Part shown: positions 1 through 7,373 of the stretch, in pieces | How positions within the stretch are numbered: position 1 is the first letter of the stretch | Layout: each line of letters begins with the position of its first letter | Assembly: GCF_030908405.1 (NCBI RefSeq) | Contig: NZ_CP133089.1 | Coordinates: 124,001 to 188,000, forward strand | Direction of reading: 5' to 3' | Length of the DNA stretch: 64,000 bases | Source of the DNA: Aminobacterium sp. MB27-C1 | GTDB lineage: Bacteria; Synergistota; Synergistia; Synergistales; Aminobacteriaceae | The notes under the pieces: generated by a model | Databases searched by the model: none | What the model was told of the DNA's origin: nothing | The model's input: the letters and a program-made list of their open reading frames with translations, nothing else | Position numbers and translations under genes: made by a program

Positions 1-185
1 GCAGGGGCAAAAAAACGTGATAATGCCGATATCCCATATCCTGCCCCCATTATCCAACCCAGCCAAGGACCTGCATAAAACCCCATTCCATCAAAATATG
101 CAGGCAAAAAATAGTAACCGCTATCCATTGTTGCGGCTGCAAATGTTATAAAAAGAAGTTGGAATACTACCGGGCTATATCTCAT
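1..185 (-). CDS. MFS-like transporter, N-terminal part (cut by window edge)
   Basis: The reverse strand is open from an ATG at 185 to the window edge, giving about 61 residues that begin MRYSPVVFQLLF and continue with hydrophobic segments rich in Gly, Ala and aromatic residues. This looks like the first two membrane helices of a major facilitator type permease. The start lies 2 bases after the stop of the upstream M20 peptidase gene, so the two are almost certainly cotranscribed and translationally coupled. The substrate is unknown; a peptide or amino-acid exporter or importer would suit the neighbour. The family call rests on helix character only. Confidence 0.55.
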   Translation of the reverse strand, partial: MRYSPVVFQLLFITFAAATMDSGYYFLPAYFDGMGFYAGPWLGWIMGAGYGISALSRFFAP

Positions 186-187
186 CT

Positions 188-1594
188 CTAATCGTTTGCC
201 AATTCCTTAAGAGCATGAGCCATGATACACGTGCTACGGAGTAACCTATCTATAAGCACTCTTTCGTCAGCTCCGTGGGCAAAGTCAGGCTCCCCATTGA
301 AGGTTCCACCGAAAGGAACCATATTGGGCATCTTTTTGGAGTACGTGCTTCCACACATAGCAAGCAGTCGACTTTTTTCTCCTGTCGCATTTTCATACCC
401 TCTGCTTAAAGCCTTAATTAAGCGATTATCAGGAGATACGTATAAAGGTGGAATCTTTGTCTTGATATCAAGATCAATGTGTTCATCAAGGCAGGCAGCT
501 GCAATCTTAGAGCAAACGTCGTCAAAAGAAAGTGTTTGCGCTGGAATATATATTCCTACATAAAAAGAGGCGCTATCTCTGTCGCCTTCAAGAGTAGCTA
601 AGTTACAGGTAATATTCCCTGTGTGAGGATGAGACGCTGCCAATTCTAATGTAGAGAGATCGGGACAAAAGGCGAAATTTTCACCAATAAACGAGAAAAA
701 GCGCCGATAATTTTCCGCAATGTCCAATAATGACAATAGAGTGCAGAGACGACCAATAGCATTAACGCCTAACCCGGGCAACGTAGCATGAGCTGCTTTG
801 CCTGTTACTGAAAAGCTGAGAAGAGGTCCTTCCCAGTTTAGAGAAAAAGGCCAGTTATTCTTTGTCGCCTCTTTTGTAAGAAGTGTAGATGCTTTTTCTA
901 GGTCTTCTTTTGCTCCGCTGAGAGTGGCCTTAGCTTTAGCAGGAACTGAACCTGTTCCCTCTCCACCTTTATAAGAGACAAGTTCAATCTTGCCAGGCAG
1001 AAGATTATTAAAGCTGCAATAACCAGTAAATTTAAGAGCTCCCTTTTCGGCATTGACCACGGGATACTCTCCATCAGGAGTGTAGCCCATGAGAAGCGGC
1101 CCCTCAGAGTCAAGATATGTTGCAACATCTCTCATCTGTCCACTCTCTTCGTCTAGACCGAAAATGATTCTTACTCTGTGCTTTAGCGGTGCGTGAGAAT
1201 CAGCGAGAGCTTTTAGTGCAAAGAGAGAACTGAAAAGAGGTCCTTTATCATCTTGAGTTCCTCTTCCTCGTATGTGGTTGTCTACAATATCTCCACAAAA
1301 AGGATCAAAACTCCAGTTTTCTCCAGGAGGAACAACGTCGAGATGCCCCATTGCCCCAACTATTTTTTCTCCATCGCCATATTCTGCCCAAGCAACTTTC
1401 CCGTTGAGATTAGTAGTACGAAATCCCATAGATTGGGCCACGTTTAAAGCGTGATCTAGAGCATTAGCAATTTCTTCTCCATATGGATGTTGTGATGTAG
1501 GTTCAGAACATATGCTTGGAATTCGAACGCTTTCCTGCACAACTTTTATTAAATTATCAGCGTTTGCCAACACAAGTTCGTCGAGTTTTTTCAT
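188..1594 (-). CDS. M20 family dipeptidase (PepV/Sapep type)
   Basis: This 468-residue protein has the two-zinc M20 layout: H84 and D86 in GHLDVVP, D115 in GRGTQDDKGP, the glutamate pair E149-E150 in DEESG, D174 in TPDGEYPV, and H440 in PDFAHGADER. Length and motif spacing match PepV-like dipeptidases, which cut Xaa-Xaa or beta-Ala-His type dipeptides in the cytoplasm, rather than the shorter DapE or ArgE. A strong GGAGG lies upstream of the ATG. It is the fourth gene of a leftward operon with a symporter and an amino-acid dehydrogenase, so its likely role is to supply free amino acids for fermentation. The exact dipeptide cannot be read from sequence. Confidence 0.85.
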   Translation of the reverse strand: MKKLDELVLANADNLIKVVQESVRIPSICSEPTSQHPYGEEIANALDHALNVAQSMGFRTTNLNGKVAWAEYGDGEKIVGAMGHLDVVPPGENWSFDPFCGDIVDNHIRGRGTQDDKGPLFSSLFALKALADSHAPLKHRVRIIFGLDEESGQMRDVATYLDSEGPLLMGYTPDGEYPVVNAEKGALKFTGYCSFNNLLPGKIELVSYKGGEGTGSVPAKAKATLSGAKEDLEKASTLLTKEATKNNWPFSLNWEGPLLSFSVTGKAAHATLPGLGVNAIGRLCTLLSLLDIAENYRRFFSFIGENFAFCPDLSTLELAASHPHTGNITCNLATLEGDRDSASFYVGIYIPAQTLSFDDVCSKIAAACLDEHIDLDIKTKIPPLYVSPDNRLIKALSRGYENATGEKSRLLAMCGSTYSKKMPNMVPFGGTFNGEPDFAHGADERVLIDRLLRSTCIMAHALKELAND

Positions 1595-1636
1595 TCTCTA
1601 AACCTCCGCTTCTTTTATATAGTGTAAAGAGAGATG

Positions 1637-1666
1637 AAGTTCTGCCGCTTTGAAGCGGCAGAACTT
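1637..1666. other. Perfect 12-bp hairpin between ppnP and the M20 gene
   Basis: The arms AAGTTCTGCCGC (1637-1648) and GCGGCAGAACTT (1655-1666) are perfect inverted repeats around a 6-base loop. No T-run follows on the minus strand, so it is not a classical terminator for ppnP. It may act as an RNA stability or processing stem, or a weak attenuator, inside the leftward operon. Confidence 0.55.
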
Positions 1667-1677
1667 TGTATTGCTGA

Positions 1678-1992
1678 TTAAAGAAAATCACAGATATATT
1701 CCGAAATCTCCGAGCATCGAACTTTGAATTTCGTATTTTGGGGAACCATGTACACTTCACCTTTATTGATTCTTCTCCAATCAGAGTCTTGGGGGAAAAG
1801 AACTTCCACAGAACCCTTTGTCATAAGAACCTTTTCAGGACCATCGGAGTGAAATTCGTAATCTCCGGGAAGATATACTCCGAGGGTTTTTCTGCTTCCA
1901 TCTGGAAAAACTAATGTTCGACTTTGAACTTTCCCATCAAAGAAAATATTAACGGGTATCGATACTTTGACGGAGTCAAAGAATTCAGCCAT
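1678..1992 (-). CDS. ppnP: Pyrimidine/purine nucleoside phosphorylase PpnP (DUF1255)
   Basis: A 104-residue single cupin-like protein beginning MAEFFDSVKVSIPVNIFFDG. It matches the short PpnP/YaiE family, which phosphorolyses several nucleosides to base plus ribose-1-phosphate. The family hallmarks visible are the N-terminal VKV..N.FFDGKVQSRT stretch, GVYLPGDYEF, and a C-terminal VP.N..F.V.C..I..Y.C.F. The start is set at 1992 because AGGAGGAG lies just upstream; an in-frame ATG at 2010 falls inside this ribosome binding site. The gene starts 22 bases after the symporter stop, so it is in the same operon. Why a nucleoside enzyme sits among amino-acid genes is not clear. Confidence 0.85.
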   Translation of the reverse strand: MAEFFDSVKVSIPVNIFFDGKVQSRTLVFPDGSRKTLGVYLPGDYEFHSDGPEKVLMTKGSVEVLFPQDSDWRRINKGEVYMVPQNTKFKVRCSEISEYICDFL

Positions 1993-2014
1993 GTGAAGTC
2001 TCCTCCTCATTCCC

Positions 2015-3493
2015 TTATTTAGCTATAGCCGCAGCTCTCCTGGCAGCTTTCCGAGCGGCCTTTTCCGGATCAAGGTAACCAACTTCAAATTCTTTCGTGA
2101 GACGGAAAATAAGAGGAGATAACAACGTTAAGGCTACAACGTTCACATACACTGGAACTGCAGATTGAATATCCAACAGCATCCATACCACTGAAGGAAC
2201 CATATTGTTATAGAAAGCATAGAGCGTAAAGAGCAACGGAACACCGGGTCCAGTAAATCGAACAAACTGTATATATTTAATACGTTGTTCACGAGTTTTG
2301 TTTCGAGTGCAATAAACAATTAATGATTCAAGATACGAGAACCAGCCTGTTGTTGTTGTCAAGGCGAAGATCAACATAAAAAATGATAGGGCATATGCTC
2401 CAAAGGGGCCGAATACTGCTGTTAGAGCATCTCCAACGGCACCGGCTCCACCGTGTCCCGTCTTCCATGCGCCGGTAACTATAACCATAAGACCAGAAAT
2501 AGTACAAATTAACAGCGTATCAACACCAACTTCAAATGCTCCCCACATTCCCTGTCGTCCTGGATGATCTACATCCACTGTTGCATGGATAATGGCAGAA
2601 CTGCCCCACCCTGCTTCATTGCTGTAGACACTCCGGGCAACGCCTATCTGAACGGCCTTAATAACAGCAACACCGGCAAAGCCGCCGATAGCAGCGCATG
2701 GTTTAAATGCATAAGTAAAGATACTGGCAATAGCCGTTCTAAGGGCGGTAAGATCTTGGAATATAACATAAAGACCAGCAGCTAAATAAAGCAAAACCAT
2801 TGCCGGAACAACATTTTCCGCAAACTTGACGACTCTGGGAATACCACCAAGAACGATATAGTAGCAAAGGAGCGTATAAGCAATACTCATGCCGATTGCC
2901 GCATATTTTGATAAATCAAAGGAACGTTGAAAAGACTCCATAATCGTGTAGGGACCAGGAGCAACGTAAAAAGAGCCGATCATAAAGATCGTAAATACGA
3001 CAGCAAGAATTTTGCACCACTTCCAGCCTCGTTCTTCAACAAGACCTTTTTCAATATAAAAAGCGGCACTTCCGTAAGAGCTTCCGTCTGAATAACGCTG
3101 TTTATAGTGCTGTGTCAAAATTATTTCAGCCATCTTTGTGGCCATGCCTACCAGCGCTGCTATCCACATCCAGAAAAGAGCACCGGGACCACCAATAGCA
3201 ATAGCACTAGAAACGCCAGCAATATTACCTGTTCCTACAGTACCGCCAAGTGCTGTAGCAAAAGCTCCAAAAGAACTGATGAGATTCCCTTTACTATCTT
3301 TTTCCTTCTTCTTTTTTCGGAAGAGGGTTCCTATCGTGTTGTAGATAATGTCACTTGCTCTTCGGAATTGGAAAAAACGCATTCCTACAGTTAAATATAT
3401 TCCTAAAATAATGAAGATAATTGGAAAATATGGATTCCAAAGCACTTTCCAAGCAAAGAACTCTAGTAATTTTGTCACTTGTGTAACGTCCAT
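2015..3493 (-). CDS. Sodium:alanine/glycine symporter, AGCS family
   Basis: This 492-residue polytopic membrane protein has the AGCS signature GGPGALFWMWIAALVGMATK near residues 100-120 and GGTVGTGNIAGV just before it. The family imports alanine or glycine with Na+ or H+. Length is normal for the family (about 450-540). An AGGAGG precedes the ATG. It lies downstream of the saccharopine-dehydrogenase-like gene, separated by 175 bases with a hairpin, and runs into ppnP and the dipeptidase. Given that glycine decarboxylase genes across the divergent promoter region share operator-like sites with this operon, glycine is an attractive substrate, but that is inference. Confidence 0.9.
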   Translation of the reverse strand: MDVTQVTKLLEFFAWKVLWNPYFPIIFIILGIYLTVGMRFFQFRRASDIIYNTIGTLFRKKKKEKDSKGNLISSFGAFATALGGTVGTGNIAGVSSAIAIGGPGALFWMWIAALVGMATKMAEIILTQHYKQRYSDGSSYGSAAFYIEKGLVEERGWKWCKILAVVFTIFMIGSFYVAPGPYTIMESFQRSFDLSKYAAIGMSIAYTLLCYYIVLGGIPRVVKFAENVVPAMVLLYLAAGLYVIFQDLTALRTAIASIFTYAFKPCAAIGGFAGVAVIKAVQIGVARSVYSNEAGWGSSAIIHATVDVDHPGRQGMWGAFEVGVDTLLICTISGLMVIVTGAWKTGHGGAGAVGDALTAVFGPFGAYALSFFMLIFALTTTTGWFSYLESLIVYCTRNKTREQRIKYIQFVRFTGPGVPLLFTLYAFYNNMVPSVVWMLLDIQSAVPVYVNVVALTLLSPLIFRLTKEFEVGYLDPEKAARKAARRAAAIAK

Positions 3494-3537
3494 GGGTGAC
3501 AGGCACCTCCTTAGAATATGGCACTACAGGAACTAGC

Positions 3538-3566
3538 AGCGCGGAAAAAAAGAAAAGATCCGCGCT
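3538..3566. other. Intergenic hairpin upstream of the AGCS gene
   Basis: AGCGCGGA (3538-3545) and TCCGCGCT (3559-3566) form an 8-bp stem in the 175-base gap between the dehydrogenase stop and the symporter start. Read on the minus strand, a T-rich stretch lies in the loop, not after the stem. It may be an attenuator or an mRNA end-protecting stem that lets the first gene be expressed more than the transporter. Confidence 0.45.
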
Positions 3567-3668
3567 GTAATAACCAAGGCTATTCAAAAAAAGTCGTGTC
3601 TGTTTCAATCCATAACGAGCTCAAGCAATTTTTAAGATCTTAAAGTTGGAAACAAGTGGTGCTGGTTC

Positions 3669-4847
3669 CTATCCGCGATTCCACTTCTTTTTGGCGTCTT
3701 TTTTGATATCAATTTTCTGTTTGTAATGAACGCCTCGTTTGTCTTGTTCGGCCATAACCCAGTTGTAAAAATCATCATCTGCAGCGAGTTTCTCAGCAGA
3801 AACCATGCCGCATCCCTTGATTCTTCCTTCGCACATTGCGCGAGCAAAAATGCCGCATGTGCTAGCTGTACACCAAGCCATAGAAGTGTAGCCACTCTCG
3901 GGTTTTTCAACCTGGGCTATTTCCCATGTGTGCTGAACTGCGTCATCACCTTTGTATCCCTTGGTGATAATGCGCATGATAGAAAGATCGAGGTCTCCGG
4001 GAAGTTTCTTATATTTGTCAGCGAAAAGGCTGAAAAGAATCTCGCGGGGAACAAGATCATGTTTGGCAATCTTACGAGGTTCCCAATCGAAGAGGTCAAG
4101 GTTCACCAAAAAACGCATCTGTTCGGTGAGTCCTGGCCAACGGACGGTATAGGCTGCCATATTGGGGACATCATGAAAACTACGGAAAAGGCTTCCGAGT
4201 CCGTTGCTTGTGAAGGCTTCCATTGTGGGGTAATCTTCAATTTGGAAGTCTTTAAGTTCGCTTAATGCTTTGAGAACTACTTCTTGTCCATCTCGAACGA
4301 CAGTGCTTGGTTGTGCAAACTGGTTAAGGTTGTCTGTTAATGACCATGTCGTGGTATAGTTAAAAGGAGGGCGAGGGTTATAAGGAATACCACCAACATA
4401 AACATACATTTCTTCACACTTATCGAGGAGGTGATAACCACGGCCCGCAAAGAAGTTACTCATACCAGGCTCAAAGCCAATCATGGAAATTCCAAGACCG
4501 CCAGTCTCTTTCCCGATCTTGTCGTAAGGTTCATCAGAACGTCCATGCATACTAGAAACACTTGCCAGTTTCTTTCCGTATTTCATTGCGATCTCGGTTA
4601 CCTTATACCCGACTGTTCCAGGCATTGCAGCAGTTACGATATCGACATCTTTAGAAACTTCTTGAAAAAGTTCTTCGTCAAGGGCAGAGCCTTTAACGGT
4701 TTTGGCATCTGGGAAGAGACGTTTAGTTTCTTCTAAGTTTGAATCACTCATGTCAAGAACGGTAACGTCGAAGTCTTTAATAATATCGTTAACGATACAA
4801 CGACCGACCATCCCGGCGCCAATTTGTAGTGCTTTACGTTTAGCCAT
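3669..4847 (-). CDS. Saccharopine dehydrogenase-family oxidoreductase
   Basis: This 392-residue protein starts MAKRKALQIGAGMVGR, a Rossmann GAGMVGR nucleotide-binding loop, followed by the saccharopine dehydrogenase domain and its C-terminal substrate domain (residues about 125-360). Relatives act on secondary amines or amino acids: saccharopine, lysine 6-dehydrogenase, carboxynorspermidine. Start 4847 is chosen because GGGAG lies 9 bases upstream and the Rossmann strand begins at once; a longer reading would add 53 unrelated residues. A sigma-70 promoter (4967-4994) and a GntR-type site (4935-4950) lie in front. It heads the leftward operon. The true substrate is unknown. Confidence 0.75.
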   Translation of the reverse strand: MAKRKALQIGAGMVGRCIVNDIIKDFDVTVLDMSDSNLEETKRLFPDAKTVKGSALDEELFQEVSKDVDIVTAAMPGTVGYKVTEIAMKYGKKLASVSSMHGRSDEPYDKIGKETGGLGISMIGFEPGMSNFFAGRGYHLLDKCEEMYVYVGGIPYNPRPPFNYTTTWSLTDNLNQFAQPSTVVRDGQEVVLKALSELKDFQIEDYPTMEAFTSNGLGSLFRSFHDVPNMAAYTVRWPGLTEQMRFLVNLDLFDWEPRKIAKHDLVPREILFSLFADKYKKLPGDLDLSIMRIITKGYKGDDAVQHTWEIAQVEKPESGYTSMAWCTASTCGIFARAMCEGRIKGCGMVSAEKLAADDDFYNWVMAEQDKRGVHYKQKIDIKKDAKKKWNRG

Positions 4848-4934
4848 ATTATAAAACTCCCTTCTGAATAATAGGTTTTGCGTTAAACGCGCAGAAAAGA
4901 AGTCAAAACAAGAAAGAACGTCGCACGACAATAA

Positions 4935-4950
4935 ATTGAATTCATTGAAT
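4935..4950. promoter_or_regulatory. Candidate GntR operator in front of the dehydrogenase operon
   Basis: ATTGAATTCATTGAAT contains the core TTCATTGAA, a palindrome with a 3-base centre, and sits 10-25 bases after the predicted transcription start of the leftward operon. The same 10-base string TTCATTGAAT recurs at 5853-5862, and TTCTTTGAAT at 5919-5928. Position suggests repression by the adjacent GntR/FCD protein. Confidence 0.6.
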
Positions 4951-4966
4951 CCATTGTGTACAGCAA

Positions 4967-4994
4967 ATAATATCAGAAAAAAAGTTTCTGTCAA
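4967..4994 (-). promoter_or_regulatory. Sigma-70 promoter of the leftward amino-acid operon
   Basis: On the minus strand TTGACA (4994-4989) is followed after 16 bases by TATTAT (4972-4967). The start point is expected near 4960, about 113 bases before the dehydrogenase ATG. The perfect -35 box makes this one of the clearest promoters in the window. Confidence 0.65.
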
Positions 4995-5015
4995 CGGCCA
5001 TTTCATTTCAAATTA

Positions 5016-5047
5016 AAATAAAAAAGTGGCAGCTTTGGGCCACCACT
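5016..5047 (-). terminator. Intrinsic terminator after the GntR gene
   Basis: Read on the minus strand, a 9-bp stem with two G-U pairs (AGTGGTGGC / GCTGCCACT), a 5-base loop and then TTTTTTATTTT lie 47 bases after the gntR stop. It insulates gntR from the downstream dehydrogenase promoter. Confidence 0.7.
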
Positions 5048-5093
5048 AAAAATTCGCCTATTTCCCTTTGCTGTGAATCGGTTTTATAAGCTA

Positions 5094-5759
5094 TTATTTG
5101 GGCTCAGAAATTCTTGCACCGCCAACATCTTCTGCGGCAGTAAGTATGTGCGACTTCATTAATGCCTCGGCTTTTTCTTCATCTCGTTCTTTTAGTGCCT
5201 CAAGAATGGCTCGATGTTCGTCGAGACTTGGGTTCCCGCTGAAATCAAAAAAGGATTCAAATAACACAAGATAGACTAAAGAACGAGAAAGAACGCTTAT
5301 GATAAGATCGTAAAGAACGACATTACCACTGGCTTCAGCGATAATTCTGTGGAAGGCATTATTGATTTCCAGATACTTATCGAGGTCTTTTTCGACAAAA
5401 ATATTTTCCTCTTTCTGAATTTCTTCTTCTAACATACAAAGCTGAAGAGGAGTAATACGATGCACGGCTTTTTTAATAGCAAGACATTCTAGATATGCGC
5501 GCATCTCAAATGTGTCTTCAATTTCTTCTCTTGAAGGATCGACCAGACTGGCTCCTTCATTAGGAACAATGTTAATAAGACCTTCGTTCGAGAGCCTTCG
5601 AAACGCTTCTCGTACAGGAGTACGGCTAACATCGAGTTGTTCTGCTATGGATATTTCGGGAAGGCGCTGGCCTGGCTTAAACTCTTTATTCATGATTTTA
5701 TGGCGTAATTCCTTATATACGTAATCCACAGAAGACCGTGCTTGAGAAACATTTCTCAA
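5094..5759 (-). CDS. GntR family transcriptional regulator, FCD (FadR-like) subfamily
   Basis: About 221 residues: an N-terminal winged helix with the GntR pattern KPGQRLPE.SIAEQLDVSRTPVREAFRRLSNEGL (residues about 28-62), then an all-helical FCD ligand domain containing the metal-binding style D..FHR.I...SGN and a late H (DEHRAILEAL). The start is placed at the TTG at 5759, 8 bases after GGGAGG; a TTG at 5765 is too close to it. Candidate TTCWTTGAA operators lie in front of its own promoter, the dehydrogenase operon and the gcvPAB operon. It most likely senses an amino or carboxylic acid. Confidence 0.88.
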   Translation of the reverse strand: MRNVSQARSSVDYVYKELRHKIMNKEFKPGQRLPEISIAEQLDVSRTPVREAFRRLSNEGLINIVPNEGASLVDPSREEIEDTFEMRAYLECLAIKKAVHRITPLQLCMLEEEIQKEENIFVEKDLDKYLEINNAFHRIIAEASGNVVLYDLIISVLSRSLVYLVLFESFFDFSGNPSLDEHRAILEALKERDEEKAEALMKSHILTAAEDVGGARISEPK

Positions 5760-5811
5760 TGGCAATTCCTCCCTATTCCTCTTATTTTCTCAACAGAAAT
5801 GAATAATTCAC

Positions 5812-5840
5812 ATTATACATTACATAGTAGCGATGTTAAA
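5812..5840 (-). promoter_or_regulatory. Promoter of the GntR gene
   Basis: On the minus strand TTTAAC (5840-5835), a 17-base spacer and a perfect TATAAT (5817-5812) precede gntR. The palindrome at 5843-5862 lies immediately upstream of the -35 box. Confidence 0.6.
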
Positions 5841-5842
5841 GA

Positions 5843-5862
5843 ATTCAATGTATTCATTGAAT
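5843..5862. promoter_or_regulatory. Perfect inverted repeat, candidate GntR operator
   Basis: ATTCAATG and CATTGAAT are perfect 8-base inverted repeats around TATT. The right part contains TTCATTGAA, shared with sites at 4935-4950 and, with one change, 5919-5928. It lies between the gntR -35 box and the gcvPAB -35 box, so it could serve both divergent promoters. Confidence 0.6.
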
Positions 5863-5880
5863 TTTGTTTAGCTCATAAAC

Positions 5881-5909
5881 TTGACAGCGCAGAAAAAATA
5901 GACTATGAA
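5881..5909 (+). promoter_or_regulatory. Promoter of the gcvPA-gcvPB operon
   Basis: A perfect TTGACA at 5881-5886 is followed after 17 bases by TATGAA at 5904-5909. The expected start is near 5916, leaving a leader of only about 50 bases before gcvPA, too short for a glycine riboswitch. Confidence 0.6.
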
Positions 5910-5930
5910 TACTATGTATTCTTTGAATAC
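5907..5930. promoter_or_regulatory. Alternating half-site array over the gcvPA start point, candidate operator
   Basis: GAATAC, GTATTC and GAATAC are separated by 3-base spacers (TAT, TTT), giving two overlapping perfect 6+6 palindromes. The array overlaps the -10 box and predicted start point. Its second half contains TTCTTTGAAT, matching the other GntR candidate sites at 9 of 10 positions. The geometry predicts repression. Confidence 0.6.
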
Positions 5931-5965
5931 TTTTAGTATTATAGCAAAGAAAGAGGAGGAAGCTC

Positions 5966-7357
5966 ATGGATAAGAATAAAGTTGTCTATCCGTATATCCC
6001 GAACTCTGTTTCTCACGTTCAGGAAGAAATGTTGAAGGCCATTGGAGCGAAAAGCATTGATGAATTTTTTGAGTGCGTTCCAGATGAATTAAAATTAAAT
6101 AAACCACTAGATCTTCCTGAACCGCTTCTTTCTGAAGTTGAGCTTAAGCGGCATTTTGAAAAAGTTCTTTCGAAAAATGCTACAACGTCAGAGAATATCA
6201 GCTTCTTAGGTGGCGGTTGCTGGAATCATTACGTGCCGGCTATATGCGATGAAATAAATCAGCGCTCAGAGTTTCTTACAGCCTACGCAGGTGAACCATA
6301 TGAAGACCACGGAAGGTTCCAGGCCCTTTTCGAATTTGAAAGTATGATGGCCGAACTTGTTGATATGGATGTCGTCAATGTTCCTACATACGATGGGGCA
6401 CAGGCAGCTGCAACATCAATCAGAATGGCTACTCGCATTACCAAACGTGATGAAGTGCTTGTGGCAGAAAGTATTCACCCGGAAACAAAAGCTGTTATAA
6501 AAAATTATAGCAATCCAGATCTTTACATTACATATGTTCCCTGTGATCCAGAAACAGGATGTGTCGATCTTCAAAAACTTGAAAGTCTTATCTCTTCAAA
6601 AACGGCAGTCTTCTATTTTGAAAATCCCGCTTTTATCGGAACCATTGATGTCAATGGCAAAAAAATTGCGGAACTTCTTCATAATGCCGGTGCTCTTATG
6701 GTTGTAGGCATTGACCCTTCATCCATGGGTTTATTAACACCTCCATCTCGTTATGGTGCCGATATCGTATGTGGTGATTTACAACCGTTGGGAATGCATC
6801 TCTATTATGGCGGTGCCAGAGGCGGCTTTATGGCTGTTCAAGATGACGAAACTTTTGTAAGAGAGTATCCGTCTCGTCTCTTCGGTATTACCCCTACAAC
6901 TCATAAAGAGTGGGGATTCGGAGACGTAGCGTGGGAACGCACTTCTTTTGCAGAGCGCGAAAATGCCAAAGAATATGTTGGAACGGCGGCAGCCCTTTGG
7001 GGAATTACTGCTGGTGTGTACTTAGCTCTCATGGGGCCTGAAGGCATGAAGGAATTGGGCGAGAACATATATATGCGCTGTCAATATCTTATGGAGAAAA
7101 TGGCCGCTCTGCCAGGAGTAAAAATTCCTCTTCAGGCAACACCTCATTTTAAAGAGTTTATTGTTAATTTTGACGGTACGGGCAAAACAGTGAAAGAGAT
7201 TAACAAAGCCCTCTTAGATAGACATATCTTCGGTGGACTTGATCTTTCAACTCTTTTCCCAGGGTGCGGAGAGAGTGCTCTTTATAGCGTAACCGAGTGC
7301 GTTACACAGAAAGATATGGATACTCTCATCGCGGCTCTTGGCGAAATTCTTGCGTAG
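5966..7357 (+). CDS. gcvPA: Glycine dehydrogenase (decarboxylating) subunit 1
   Basis: This 463-residue protein is the N-terminal half of the split P protein of the glycine cleavage system, recognisable from the start YPYIPNS...EML..IG..SIDEFF and from FLGGGCWNHYVPA and NVPTYDGAQAAA. With GcvPB it decarboxylates glycine using pyridoxal phosphate and passes the aminomethyl group to lipoyl-GcvH. GAGGAGG lies before the ATG. gcvPB follows 16 bases downstream. gcvT, gcvH and a lipoamide dehydrogenase are not in this window, so they must be elsewhere or this pair works in another setting. Confidence 0.92.
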   Translation: MDKNKVVYPYIPNSVSHVQEEMLKAIGAKSIDEFFECVPDELKLNKPLDLPEPLLSEVELKRHFEKVLSKNATTSENISFLGGGCWNHYVPAICDEINQRSEFLTAYAGEPYEDHGRFQALFEFESMMAELVDMDVVNVPTYDGAQAAATSIRMATRITKRDEVLVAESIHPETKAVIKNYSNPDLYITYVPCDPETGCVDLQKLESLISSKTAVFYFENPAFIGTIDVNGKKIAELLHNAGALMVVGIDPSSMGLLTPPSRYGADIVCGDLQPLGMHLYYGGARGGFMAVQDDETFVREYPSRLFGITPTTHKEWGFGDVAWERTSFAERENAKEYVGTAAALWGITAGVYLALMGPEGMKELGENIYMRCQYLMEKMAALPGVKIPLQATPHFKEFIVNFDGTGKTVKEINKALLDRHIFGGLDLSTLFPGCGESALYSVTECVTQKDMDTLIAALGEILA

Positions 7358-7373
7358 AAAGGAAGGAACGCTC

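Noticed and set aside
3726-4265. Open frame of 179 codons on the plus strand inside the dehydrogenase gene
   Set aside because: It is antisense to a well-supported gene, has no ribosome binding site and no recognisable domain.
5910-5965. Possible glycine riboswitch before gcvPA
   Set aside because: The leader from the predicted start point to the ATG is only about 50 bases, too short, and no aptamer-like stems are seen; a protein operator explains the site.
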